From positions 682,001-746,000 of the forward strand of contig NZ_CP045073.1 in NCBI RefSeq assembly GCF_009301415.1: a stretch of DNA of 64,000 nt. Direction: 5' to 3'. Origin of the DNA: Paracoccus kondratievae (GTDB lineage Bacteria > Pseudomonadota > Alphaproteobacteria > Rhodobacterales > Rhodobacteraceae). Position 1 is the first letter of the stretch. The number at the start of each line of letters is the position of its first letter. Below are positions 24,643 through 32,783 of the stretch, piece after piece. Position numbers and translations under genes: made by a program. The notes under the pieces are model-generated. The model did not search any database, was not told where the DNA came from, and worked only from the letters and a program-made list of their open reading frames with translations.

Positions 24643-25856
24643 AACCAACCAAATTTCCTAGGCTTCTTTCCGCCGCCTGGCATGGTCTGATTGCATGCGG
24701 CCTCCCACAAGGGGTAGTCGGGGCTATCTGGCCTATAAACTGTAACTTCGTAGTCGAGTTGAGGGTTGTTAGATTGCTCCATGACCATCACAGAATAGTC
24801 TGGTACAACGCCTACAAGTGGAGATGCCGTTACCCTTATTTCTTTCTTCGTTTCATAGAAGACGGTGTTCAGGGCGTACTTGCTTAGGGTCAGGGCAGGC
24901 GTAGGAGACGCGCCCAACACGACCAGATCTATGATAGGATCGGGATCGAGTTGAGGGTAAGACGGATTTCCAACTTTCTTAGGAGTTGTTTTCCCGGTGA
25001 ACGGCCAATTGAAGAAAGCTGGGTTTTGTAGTGCAGCAGATACGCTGAGAAATATCTCTCCATTGTGATGCGGCTTGATTTGGATTGCCAGGCCGCGGAC
25101 TGGCGTTGGACTGGTTGCGGCGGGACCGGTAGTGATCGATGGCGCTGTAGTCGCTGTCTTCTTTTTTGCTCCACCCTTTGCGACCGACTTTGGTAGCGCG
25201 CTCTCGGGCTTGACTATCAAACCAGATCGCAAGGCGCTGGTTGCTCTGCCAACGGCAGCTGTATCAGAGCTTCCGTTGCCGGATGTGCGCATGGTCTTTT
25301 CGTCGATTACGCGGCCTGAAGAGATGAGACCTGCCAACACAGTAGAGTTTAGCTTCGTCGTCGCCGGACACGAAGAAGGTAATAGCTCGGTCCAGGCGGC
25401 CTCAATGGCAGAAAGCACTGGCCCGTCAGTCGGAAGATTCAGTTCAAGGTCTATCGCTGACTCGAAGTTCTTCTCCGTCCCCCCCACAGTAAGGTTGTTG
25501 GATCCGATGAAGGCCCTTGCCGCACTGGATCCTTTGAACAAGTATATTTTCGGGTGAAAAGTGATACCGGGCTCCTGCGTGATGTAGACCTCATCGAACA
25601 ATGCGAGAGCGAGTTCGAGAGCTTCTTTGCTAGTTCCCTTCTGATCTATGCCTAGGATGGCGGCTGTGCTTTTTCCGGCGGCCTTCCACGCCTGGAGAAG
25701 ACTTTCCAGCCGAAGCAGTGGGCCGCTTTTTGCGTATGCTACAATCAGACGGAAGTCGGAAAACTCAGCGCTGCCGAGGCAGGTCTTAAGATCATCGAGG
25801 AGTCGACGTGTGCCCGGAGGTTGATCGAGAGGTTTGATCAGGGAAAGCTTTGGCAT
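24639..25856 (-). CDS. PLD-family restriction endonuclease (BfiI/NgoFVII-like)
   Basis: A 405-residue protein. The N-terminal domain (about 1-185) is a phospholipase-D-type nuclease: H101 and K103 in FHPKIYLFKGS, then FIGSNNLTVGGTEKNFES with Ser/Asn and Glu in the places expected for the HxK-(N)-E active site, which works without metal ions. A low-complexity Thr/Ser/Ala linker (about 205-245) leads to a C-terminal domain of about 150 residues (GEIFLSVSAALQNP, FFNWPFTGKTTPKK) that could be a B3-like DNA-recognition domain as in BfiI and NgoFVII. The gene is convergent with the double methyltransferase, stops overlapping by four bases, which suggests a complete restriction-modification system. 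Confidence 0.8.
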   Translation of the reverse strand: MPKLSLIKPLDQPPGTRRLLDDLKTCLGSAEFSDFRLIVAYAKSGPLLRLESLLQAWKAAGKSTAAILGIDQKGTSKEALELALALFDEVYITQEPGITFHPKIYLFKGSSAARAFIGSNNLTVGGTEKNFESAIDLELNLPTDGPVLSAIEAAWTELLPSSCPATTKLNSTVLAGLISSGRVIDEKTMRTSGNGSSDTAAVGRATSALRSGLIVKPESALPKSVAKGGAKKKTATTAPSITTGPAATSPTPVRGLAIQIKPHHNGEIFLSVSAALQNPAFFNWPFTGKTTPKKVGNPSYPQLDPDPIIDLVVLGASPTPALTLSKYALNTVFYETKKEIRVTASPLVGVVPDYSVMVMEQSNNPQLDYEVTVYRPDSPDYPLWEAACNQTMPGGGKKPRKFGWF

Positions 25857-25948
25857 GAGAGTTTTGAGGAAAGCACCGTATGTTGACTTGCGCAGATAGT
25901 GTCAGAGCGACCCTTCCTGCACAATAGAGCCTGCCTCCAGTGCCATGA

Positions 25949-26278
25949 CTACGCCATCCATCGTGATCGGACGATTGGGATTGAGTCCGTGCCTTCGGCG
26001 CTGGGCCGTCTCGCCACCGATTCCACCCTCTCGACTTCCTCGTTTGGCCTGAACCCCATGCTGATGAGCCTGTGCAGGTCGGCGTGGGCGTAGACGAAGG
26101 TGTCCAGCACCTCGCTTCGTTCGCCGTCGTGCCTGGGCTGCCAAGAGCGGATGGGGCGTCCGCGCTCGAAGCGGGTGAAGACGCGTTCGGCGGTCAGCTA
26201 GCGGAAATAGTGGGCGGCGAGGCGGCGATAAAATGGATCGCGCCGGGGCCGGAGCCAAGTATGGTGTTTCCCGGCCAT
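25949..26278 (-). pseudogene. Terminase GpA C-terminal remnant
   Basis: The reverse frame from 26278 reads LAAHYFR, an amber stop (26198-26200), then LTAERVFTRFERGRPIRSW and GERSEVLDTFVYAHADLHRL. This matches the C-terminal nuclease end of GpA-type phage terminases, where QLTAE, W and ALD-x-x-VYAxAAL are conserved. The upstream portion is missing and the internal stop shows it is dead. It belongs to a different phage from the HK97-type one at 1-18 kb and lies between the restriction locus and tRNA-Ser, marking an older integration at this tRNA. Confidence 0.6.
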
Positions 26279-26519
26279 TGTGACGGCTATGACCTGCAAT
26301 CAAAGGTTCGATTTATGTTCCTTCTGACGAACGTCACTGGCATCGAAGTGTTCAGCTGACACTCTCAAGAAATCTAGCTTTTTCTAATAGTTAAGAGGAA
26401 TTCACCAAATCTGCGCAGTCATGAGGTCCGGAGAATATCGGCTCCGAGAGACCGCTTCCGGCCCTCCTAGTGCAGGGGCCAGTGCTGAGCCCCTGCCGCA
26501 TAACCCTCGAAAACAACGG
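26279..26519. other. Non-coding gap between phage remnant and tRNA-Ser
   Basis: No gene seen. The left part is AT-richer (around 26300-26410). The sequence GGGGCC-AGTGCTGA-GCCCC near 26475-26493 is a weak inverted repeat. If an attachment site exists it should lie near 26545-26600 within the 3' part of the tRNA, but I found no second copy of that sequence in the window. Confidence 0.4.
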
Positions 26520-26541
26520 AAAAATCCGGCCGCAGCCGGAT
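26520..26541 (-). terminator. Rho-independent terminator of tRNA-Ser
   Basis: On the minus strand ATCCGGC-TGCG-GCCGGAT forms a perfect 7-bp stem with a four-base loop followed by TTTTT. It begins 27 bases after the 3' end of the tRNA gene. Confidence 0.8.
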
Positions 26542-26567
26542 CGGGAGAACGCTTTCGCGAGGGCAAG

Positions 26568-26657
26568 TGGCGGACGGTGAGGGATTCGAACCCTCGAGAC
26601 GGTTCCCCGCCTACACACTTTCCAGGCGTGCGCCTTCGACCACTCGGCCAACCGTCC
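26568..26657 (-). tRNA. tRNA-Ser(GGA)
   Basis: The minus strand reads GGACGGTTGGCCGAGTGG at the 5' end, anticodon loop CTGGAAA with anticodon GGA (26621-26623), a long variable arm typical of serine tRNA, GGTTCGAATCC T-loop, and CACCGTCC pairing with the 5' end, then G and an encoded CCA. It reads UCC and UCU codons. Phage remnants and the integrated region lie on its 3' side, the usual place of tRNA-directed integration. Confidence 0.96.
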
Positions 26658-26707
26658 ATCGCGGCCCGTCTAGCGCGACAGGCACGACTGCGCAAGTCGC
26701 AGTTAGC

Positions 26708-27298
26708 TCAAAGCCTGGAAATCCGCTTCTGAAGCTCGGCTAGCTGGCGGCGAATCTCGGCCATGTCCTCGGGATCCGAGCTTTTCTTGCCCGCGCGGCG
26801 AGGGATCTCCTCTCCCATCTCTTCCAGGTCGGGGCCACTGCTGCCGCTTGTGCCCCAGCCCGAGGACATCGCCTTCAGAAACAGCTGCTGCTGACGCTGC
26901 AACGCCTCAAAACCCGGCATCGACGACATGGGGTTGGGGAAGGTCGCCAGATTCTCCATGAGTTTCGACTGACCCTCGCGCAGCATCTCGAAGCTGGCGG
27001 CAAGGAATTGCGGCACCACGGATTGTGCCTGTGTCGTATAGCTGCGCACCAGATCAATCAGCACCTCGATCGGCAGCACGCTTTCGCCCCTGCCCTCATG
27101 CTCGGCGATGATCTGCAGCAGATATTGCCGAGTCAGATCGTCACCGGTCTTGAGGTCGACAATGCGCACCTGCCGCCCCGCACGAATGAAATCCGCAATA
27201 TCCTCAAGCGTGACGTAATCGCTCGTCTCGGTGTTATAGAGGCGGCGGCTTGCATAGCGCTTGATCAGAAGCGGGGTCGTATTCTCGGCCTCAGCCAT
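26708..27298 (-). CDS. phaR: PhaR, polyhydroxyalkanoate synthesis repressor
   Basis: A 196-residue PhaR protein. The N-terminal DNA-binding domain reads LIKRYASRRLYNTETSDYVTL and RQVRIVDLKTGDDLT, then a region binding PHA granules (YLLQIIAEHEGRGESVLPIEVLIDLVRSYT), ending in a coiled coil (MAEIRRQLAELQKRISRL). PhaR represses phaP and its own gene and is titrated off DNA by nascent granules. A PhaR-like site lies just upstream of its start. It follows phaP after 174 bases containing a strong terminator, so it has its own promoter. Confidence 0.95.
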   Translation of the reverse strand: MAEAENTTPLLIKRYASRRLYNTETSDYVTLEDIADFIRAGRQVRIVDLKTGDDLTRQYLLQIIAEHEGRGESVLPIEVLIDLVRSYTTQAQSVVPQFLAASFEMLREGQSKLMENLATFPNPMSSMPGFEALQRQQQLFLKAMSSGWGTSGSSGPDLEEMGEEIPRRAGKKSSDPEDMAEIRRQLAELQKRISRL

Positions 27299-27311
27299 GG
27301 CTCCTCCGGCA

Positions 27312-27323
27312 ATGCATTTGCAG
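27312..27323 (-). promoter_or_regulatory. Candidate PhaR site upstream of phaR
   Basis: Read on the minus strand CTGCAAATGCAT matches the CTGC-N3/4-GCAG PhaR consensus with one mismatch in the second half. It lies 14 bases before the phaR ATG, where binding would block initiation and give autoregulation, as known in Paracoccus denitrificans. Confidence 0.45.
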
Positions 27324-27420
27324 CATGATGGGAAATGGCCTGAGGAAATGCAAAGAAAATCGCCAGCGGCGCCGTTAACACCACTGCCGACAGGACCGCA
27401 GATGCACGGACACAGATGTG

Positions 27421-27447
27421 AAAAAGGGGACAGCCAGCTGTCCCCTT
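27421..27447 (-). terminator. Rho-independent terminator after phaP
   Basis: On the minus strand AAGGGGACAG-CTGG-CTGTCCCCTT is a perfect 10-bp stem with a four-base loop followed by TTT, 26 bases beyond the phaP stop. It should insulate the highly expressed phasin gene from phaR. Confidence 0.9.
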
Positions 27448-27472
27448 AACCCTCAAACCATCAACTGGTTAA

Positions 27473-27928
27473 TCAGGCCTTGGTCGCAGAGGTGGCAGCT
27501 TTACGGACAGCGGCTTGCGCGTCGCGGGTAGCTTTTTCAGCGACTTTCTGGGCGTCGGCAGCCAGATCCTTACCAGCGGTCAGCATCAGATCGACGGTGT
27601 CCATCTGAACTTTCTTGGCCACTTCGGCAAAGGCAGCCATATGCTCGGCAGCAACTTCGGCCGAGGCCGTGGCGAAATCGCTGAGCGCTTTGGCGTATTC
27701 GGCCGGCTCATCTTTCGAGGCGGTCAGTTCACCCATGCGGGCAAGGGTATCTTTGGCCCACTGGGCCGAGATTTCGGTCGAACGCTCGGCAGCAGCCAGC
27801 GCCACCTTAGCCATCTTTTCGCCCAGCGCGGTCTGCGAGCGGAAAGCGTCCTGGAAGGACGAGGTGTCGATCGGGAATTTCGCCATGATTTCTTGCATGG
27901 TCTTGGTGAAGTCGGGGGTCTTGGCCAT
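27473..27928 (-). CDS. phaP: PhaP phasin
   Basis: A 151-residue phasin: amphipathic and helical throughout, rich in Ala, Lys and Glu (MAKTPDFTKTMQEIMAKF; GEKMAKVALAAAERSTEISAQW; AEVAKKVQMDTVDLMLTAGK), with a C-terminal Ala/Lys tail (AVRKAATSATKA). It coats PHA granules and controls their number and size. I start at ATG 27928 with AGGAG eight bases upstream; a longer frame starting at 27994 would read through the PhaR operator. Transcription comes from the PhaR-controlled promoter between phaC and phaP. Confidence 0.93.
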   Translation of the reverse strand: MAKTPDFTKTMQEIMAKFPIDTSSFQDAFRSQTALGEKMAKVALAAAERSTEISAQWAKDTLARMGELTASKDEPAEYAKALSDFATASAEVAAEHMAAFAEVAKKVQMDTVDLMLTAGKDLAADAQKVAEKATRDAQAAVRKAATSATKA

Positions 27929-27978
27929 CTGCACTCTCCTTGATTGGCGGCTTGGCACCGGAAACTCTATCTGCCCCC

Positions 27979-28007
27979 CATATACTTTCTGCACCGCAGC
28001 ATTGCAA
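27979..28007 (-). promoter_or_regulatory. phaP promoter
   Basis: On the minus strand TTGCAA (28007-28002) and TATATG (27984-27979) are spaced by exactly 17 bases, a good -35/-10 pair. The -10 ends 50 bases before the phaP start. One PhaR operator fills most of the spacer. Confidence 0.6.
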
Positions 28008-28029
28008 GATCTTTTTTGCTGCGGTGCAG
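27989..28029. promoter_or_regulatory. Paired PhaR operators before phaP
   Basis: CTGCACCGCAG at 27989-27999 and CTGCGGTGCAG at 28019-28029 are both exact CTGC-N3-GCAG sites, and are reverse complements of one another, so the whole region is a large inverted repeat. The first lies between the -10 and -35 of the phaP promoter and the second upstream of the -35. Binding of PhaR here would repress phaP until granules appear. The sites end six bases from the phaC stop codon. Confidence 0.8.
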
Positions 28030-28035
28030 AAAAAT

Positions 28036-30366
28036 TTACGCCCGCTCGTGGACGTATACGCCCGGAGCCGGGCCAAGCCCCTCACCCGGATCGCGGGCTT
28101 TGACCAGGCTTCCGGCCCGTTCGGCCAGCCATTCGCCCCAGCGGCCCCACCAGCTGCCGTCATGACGCTGTGCGTGGTCCAGCCAGTGCTGCTCTCCGCG
28201 CTCAAAGCCAGCGGTCGAGGTGTAGTGACCGTATTTCTTCTTGCTGGGCGGGTTCACGATCCCGGCGATATGGCCCGATTCGGACAGGATGAAGGTCTTG
28301 TCGGGCGAACCCATCTGCGCCACGCCTCGCCAGCTGTCGCGCCATGGGGCGATATGGTCGGTCTCGCAGGCGATGGCGCAAAGCGGCAAAGAGACATCGC
28401 TGACATGCAGCCGATGCCCCATCAGATCAAACCCCTCGCCGACAAATCGGTTCTCCTGACAGAGGCCACGCAGATATTCCATCGCCATCCGTCCAGGCAG
28501 GTTGGTGCCGTCGCCGTTCCAGTACAGCAGGTCAAAGGCGGGCGGTGTCTCGCCCAGCATATAGCTGCGGATCGCCGGCCCCCACACCAGATCATTGGCC
28601 CGCAAAAAGCTGAAGGTCCGCGTCATCAGCTGGGCGCCCAGAACACCGGTCCGCGCCGCCTCTTCTTCGATGCCCGAAACAAAGTCCTCTTGCAGATAGG
28701 CGGTAAATTCGCCCTGATCCTCGAAATCGGTCAGCGTGGTAAAGAAGGTGGCCGAGTTCACCCGATCATCGCCGCGCTGCTTGAACAGCGACAACGTCAG
28801 CGCCAGCGTCGTCCCGGCGATGCAATAGCCGACAACGTTCAGCTTTTTCTGGTTGGTCTGATCCAGCACCCGGTCCATGACCTCAAGATAGGCGCTGACA
28901 TAATCCGCCATCCCGGTGTCGCCATAGCTGGGATCGGGGTTTTTCCATGCCACTACAAACAGCGTATAGCCCTGATCGACAATCCATTTGATCAGACTGT
29001 TCTGAGGCTTAAGGTCAAGGATGTAGAACTTGTTGATCCAGGGCGGGAAAATCACCAGCGGAATTTCATGCACCTGCGCCGTGGTCGGCTTGTACTGAAT
29101 CATCTCATAGAGCTTGGTCCGCGCAACCACTGTTCCTTCGGTAGTGCCTATATTTTCGCCAACGCGGAATGCATCGCGGTCAGCCAAAGAAACGATCAGC
29201 TCACCATTATTCTGCTCGACATCGCGAACAAGGTTTTCCAGCCCCTTGACCAGACTTTCGCCCTCGGTTTCCAGCGCTTTTTCCAGGGCATCAGGATTCG
29301 TGGCCAGAAAATTCGTTGGTGCCAGCATGTCGATCATCTGGCGGGTGAACCATTCGATCCGGCGCCGGTCGGTCGTGTCGGGCAAATCAAGCGCGCTTGT
29401 CGCCTCCTGCAAGGCCTGAGCGTTGATCTGATATTGCCGCTTGATAAAGTTGAAAAAAGGATGTGCCTCCCAAAGCGGGTTCGAAAAGCGCCGGTCCTTT
29501 GCCCCGCTATCAGCCGGCGGTTGCAGCGTACCGCGGGCCAGTGCGGCCTGCGCCTCGGCAAAATGGCGCAGCGTCTCGCCCCAGTAGCTGACCTGCTGAC
29601 TGATCACCCGCTCGGGCTGCTCAGCCAATAGCTTCAGCCAGGCAGTCGTCGCCGTCGCGAACAGATCAGGGCCCGGCATCTCGACCCCCGGACTGTGGGG
29701 GCGGCGCGTGGCCAAAGCGCGGACCAACCGCTGGGTCAGCGCCTCAATGCGCTCGATATTGCGGCTCAGCTGCTCGGGCAGAGTGCTATCAACGCCAAAG
29801 GCCGCTTCCGCAAAGGCAGACACGGCCGAGCCGTCAGCAGGCCCCTGAGCAGCAGATTCAGCAGGTTTTACGGCGGGGCTGGTCCCGACCGGCATTGCGG
29901 TCGGTACCGTATCGCCAAGGCCAGCAGCACCCAGCGGCCGCAATACCTCATCAGCCGCGCTCAGCGTCGCTGCAGCGGGCTTTGCTGTTGATTTCACCGC
30001 GGTTTTACGCCGCGTGCTAGTACGTGGATCGCTGCGATTGGCTGCCCGCGCCCGCGATCCCGTTCCCCGCACTGCGGATTTTTCCCCCGCAGATTTGGCA
30101 GCAGCGGCAGATCGCGTGCTGGTAGATTTTGCGGCCTGCGCTGATTTAGTGGCGTCAGAGGTTTTCGTTGTCTTTTCAGCAGAAACGGCGGGTTCTGTTT
30201 TATCCGGTTTCGCCTGCCGATTGTGCACAGGTTTTACGGCATCTGCTGAGGCAGGTTCAGGTTTTGACGCAGAGGAGGATTTTGCGCCTGTCTTGCCGCG
30301 ACTGCTTTTTCCAGCCGCAGCTTTGGCCCCGGAACCAGTTTCCGGCTTTTCATTCTTACCCACCAT
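28036..30366 (-). CDS. phaC: Class I polyhydroxyalkanoate synthase PhaC with long N-terminal extension
   Basis: A 776-residue PHA synthase. The catalytic half has the lipase-like box GYCIAG with nucleophile Cys515, the Asp segment ETDHIAPWRDSW and catalytic His in SGHIAGIVNPP. It polymerises (R)-hydroxyacyl-CoA into PHA. The first 190 or so residues are unusual: a Lys/Ala/Ser/Thr-rich low-complexity region resembling histone H1, before the usual N-terminal domain (from about SRNIERIEALTQRL). Typical class I enzymes are about 560-625 residues. GGGAGG lies 10 bases before the ATG at 30366. A longer frame further upstream runs into divergent phaZ and is rejected. Confidence 0.93.
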   Translation of the reverse strand: MVGKNEKPETGSGAKAAAGKSSRGKTGAKSSSASKPEPASADAVKPVHNRQAKPDKTEPAVSAEKTTKTSDATKSAQAAKSTSTRSAAAAKSAGEKSAVRGTGSRARAANRSDPRTSTRRKTAVKSTAKPAAATLSAADEVLRPLGAAGLGDTVPTAMPVGTSPAVKPAESAAQGPADGSAVSAFAEAAFGVDSTLPEQLSRNIERIEALTQRLVRALATRRPHSPGVEMPGPDLFATATTAWLKLLAEQPERVISQQVSYWGETLRHFAEAQAALARGTLQPPADSGAKDRRFSNPLWEAHPFFNFIKRQYQINAQALQEATSALDLPDTTDRRRIEWFTRQMIDMLAPTNFLATNPDALEKALETEGESLVKGLENLVRDVEQNNGELIVSLADRDAFRVGENIGTTEGTVVARTKLYEMIQYKPTTAQVHEIPLVIFPPWINKFYILDLKPQNSLIKWIVDQGYTLFVVAWKNPDPSYGDTGMADYVSAYLEVMDRVLDQTNQKKLNVVGYCIAGTTLALTLSLFKQRGDDRVNSATFFTTLTDFEDQGEFTAYLQEDFVSGIEEEAARTGVLGAQLMTRTFSFLRANDLVWGPAIRSYMLGETPPAFDLLYWNGDGTNLPGRMAMEYLRGLCQENRFVGEGFDLMGHRLHVSDVSLPLCAIACETDHIAPWRDSWRGVAQMGSPDKTFILSESGHIAGIVNPPSKKKYGHYTSTAGFERGEQHWLDHAQRHDGSWWGRWGEWLAERAGSLVKARDPGEGLGPAPGVYVHERA

Positions 30367-30477
30367 AATTGACAATCCTCCCTGAACCGTAAAATCATTA
30401 TGCCCAGCATAAAACGCAGGTAAAGCCGTGTCCTTCCCCGGCAAGGCCGAATCCGGCGCAGCGTAACGGAGAGGGCT

Positions 30478-31824
30478 ATGTTGACGACTTACAAGGGACT
30501 GAAAGGCATCATCTCCTACGACGCGATGGAGACGATCCGAAACACCAACGAATGGATGGGCGCCAGCGCACGGGCGCTTGCCTCCTACCCGGCTTTCGCG
30601 CTCAGCCCCAACCCGCTTTTCAAGCTGATGTCGGCCTGGGGCCGGGTGACTGAACGCAGCTTTGCCCGCATGGTGATCAAGCCCGACTGGGAGATCCCGC
30701 CCATCGTGTCCGAGGACGGCCAGGACCATGTCGTCTATGTCGAACCGGTGATCAGACGCCCTTTTGGCGACCTCGTGCATTTCCGGGTCGCCCGCCGCGA
30801 ACCGCTGGCCCGTAAGGTCCTTCTTGTCGCCCCGATGTCGGGCCACTATGCCACCCTCCTTCGCACTACGGTCACTTCATTGCTTCCCGATTGCGAAGTC
30901 TATGTGACGGATTGGCACAACGCCCGTGACATTCCGGTCAGCTGCGGCAAGTTCGACGTCGAGGATTACACAAATTATCTGGTCGATTTCATCCGCCACC
31001 TCGGGCCGGATACCAATGTCATCGCAATCTGCCAGCCCGCGCCACTGGCCCTCGCCGCCACCGCGATCCTGGCCGAAGACGACCCCAAGGCCCAGCCCCG
31101 GTCCCTGATCCTGATCGGCGGGCCGATCGACCCGGATGCCGCCCCGACCGAAGTGACCGATTTCGGCAACCGCATGACAATGGGTCAGCTCGATTATCTG
31201 ATGATCCAGCAGGTCGGCTTCAAGTATCGCGGTGCCGGACGCATGGTCTATCCGGGCCTCGCCCAGCTGGCCTCATTCATCGCCATGAATGCCGAAACCC
31301 ATGCCCGTGCCTTCCTCGACAAGATTTTCGCCGAAGCGCGCGGCGAGGGATCCGAGGGCGATAAACACAACACCTTCTATGACGAATATCTCGCCGTCAT
31401 GGACATGACCGCCGAATTCTACCTCTCGACGGTCGAGCGTGTCTTCAAAGAGCGCGAGATCGCGCGCAACTGCTTTGCCGTGGATGGCAGGCAGATTGAC
31501 ATCGGCAAGATCACCGATGTCGCGATCATGACGGTCGAAGGGGCCAAGGACGACATCTCTGCCCCCGGCCAATGCGTGGCGGCCCTGTCGCTCTGTACCG
31601 GGGTGCCGGACAACCGCAAGACCCAGCACCTCGAACCCGACGCAGGCCATTACGGCATCTTCGCAGGCAAAAGCTGGCGACTGAATATCCGCCCGCTGGT
31701 GCTCGACTTCATCGACGAACAACTTCAGCCCACAGAAACGCGTCGCCGCCGGCGCAGGGGAACGGCACCGGTCGACTGCGGCGTCGTCAACCTGTCCGAA
31801 CACGACGCCAAAATCGCAGTCTGA
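30478..31824 (+). CDS. phaZ: PhaZ intracellular PHA depolymerase
   Basis: A 448-residue intracellular depolymerase of the PhaZ1 (Cys-type) family. Conserved features: DWEIPPIVSEDG, TDWHNARDIPVSCGKFDVEDYT, and the active-site Cys185 in AICQPAP instead of a classic Ser box, followed by EGAKDDISAPGQ (Asp) and DAGHYGIFAG (His). It degrades native granules to supply carbon. It is divergent from phaC with 111 bases between starts. The C-terminal RRRRRRG stretch may bind the granule or nucleoid. Length and order are normal. Confidence 0.94.
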   Translation: MLTTYKGLKGIISYDAMETIRNTNEWMGASARALASYPAFALSPNPLFKLMSAWGRVTERSFARMVIKPDWEIPPIVSEDGQDHVVYVEPVIRRPFGDLVHFRVARREPLARKVLLVAPMSGHYATLLRTTVTSLLPDCEVYVTDWHNARDIPVSCGKFDVEDYTNYLVDFIRHLGPDTNVIAICQPAPLALAATAILAEDDPKAQPRSLILIGGPIDPDAAPTEVTDFGNRMTMGQLDYLMIQQVGFKYRGAGRMVYPGLAQLASFIAMNAETHARAFLDKIFAEARGEGSEGDKHNTFYDEYLAVMDMTAEFYLSTVERVFKEREIARNCFAVDGRQIDIGKITDVAIMTVEGAKDDISAPGQCVAALSLCTGVPDNRKTQHLEPDAGHYGIFAGKSWRLNIRPLVLDFIDEQLQPTETRRRRRRGTAPVDCGVVNLSEHDAKIAV

Positions 31825-31843
31825 CCCTACGGAAACATCCGGC

Positions 31844-31867
31844 AGAGGCGGCGATAACGCCGCCTCT
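31844..31867. terminator. Hairpin between convergent phaZ and hydrolase genes
   Basis: AGAGGCGGCG-ATAA-CGCCGCCTCT is a perfect 10-bp stem with a four-base loop, located 20 bases after the phaZ stop and 4 bases before the end of the convergent hydrolase gene. Its position suggests a bidirectional terminator, though a U-run is weak. Confidence 0.6.
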
Positions 31868-31870
31868 CGC

Positions 31871-32620
31871 TTATTCCGCGCACGCCAAGACCTCGTTGAT
31901 CGCTGCGCCGATCAGTTCCAGACAGTCCGGGGTGGAAAAGCGGTGATCGGCACCCTTGACCAGCGTCAGACGCATATCCTCGCCCGAGGCATGATCCAGC
32001 AAATCCAGCGCCCAGGACATCGGCACATCTGCATCAGCCGTACCCTGCAGGAAACGCACGGGAAAGGGCAGTGGCAGCGGCTTGTCCAGAACCAGATGAT
32101 CGCGCCCGTCCTCGATCAGTCGCCGGGTGATGACATAGGGCTCGTCGGCATAATCACTCGGCAACTCGACCCGCCCCGACTCAGCCAATGCCGCCCGCTC
32201 TGCCTTGGAAAAACCGGCCCAGAAGCCGCGCTCGGTGAAATCCGGCGCCGCCGCCACAGTGACCAGCCCGGCCAGCCGCTCAGGCATGGTGCGCGCCACA
32301 AGCAGGCTGATCCAGCCACCCATTGAGGACCCGACCAGCACCTGCGGCCCCTCTGTCAGCCCCCGGATCACCGCCAGCGCATCCTGAAACCAGTCGCCGA
32401 TCGCGCCTTCGTCAAAAGCGCCCGAGGACTCGCCGTGCCCCGAATAGTCAAAGCGTAGAAAAGCCCGCCCGCGCCCGCGCGCCCAATCCTCCAGCCACAG
32501 GGCTTTCGACCCCTGCATGTCGGATCGGAACCCGCCCAGAAATACCACACCAGGCCCCTGCCCCCCGACCCGGTTATAGGCAATGCGCCGCCCCTGCGGC
32601 CCTTCGAGATACTGCGTCAT
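31871..32620 (-). CDS. Alpha/beta hydrolase
   Basis: A 249-residue alpha/beta hydrolase. The oxyanion strand [19 protein letters not shown], the acidic [11 protein letters not shown], nucleophile elbow GSSMGGW, the Asp region [12 protein letters not shown] and the terminal [12 protein letters not shown] give a full catalytic triad. The overall look is that of small serine esterases of the ABHD10/palmitoyl-thioesterase-like type; the substrate is unknown. The start at ATG 32620 is the family position; an upstream extension has no similarity. It is divergent from thrS and convergent with phaZ. Confidence 0.88.
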   Translation of the reverse strand: MTQYLEGPQGRRIAYNRVGGQGPGVVFLGGFRSDMQGSKALWLEDWARGRGRAFLRFDYSGHGESSGAFDEGAIGDWFQDALAVIRGLTEGPQVLVGSSMGGWISLLVARTMPERLAGLVTVAAAPDFTERGFWAGFSKAERAALAESGRVELPSDYADEPYVITRRLIEDGRDHLVLDKPLPLPFPVRFLQGTADADVPMSWALDLLDHASGEDMRLTLVKGADHRFSTPDCLELIGAAINEVLACAE

Positions 32621-32783
32621 TCTTTCGTGTCCAAATATCCTGCGGGGGAGTCGCGGAACGCGACGGGGGCGCAAAGCCCCCTGCCACGCTATCCGCATTG
32701 ACAACGCGCGGCAATCGCGCCACACCCGCCCGACATACCCGCAACCGGGCGTTCCGTGGGCGCCAAACCGACGAGGAGGACCT

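Noticed and set aside
26545..26600. tRNA-Ser 3' end as attachment site of the prophage at 1-18 kb
   Set aside because: No second copy of the tRNA 3' sequence was found in the window, and the likely integrase is a serine recombinase, which usually does not use tRNA ends.
27940..29631. Long plus-strand reading frame opposite phaC
   Set aside because: Antisense shadow of a GC-rich gene; no family pattern or ribosome site.
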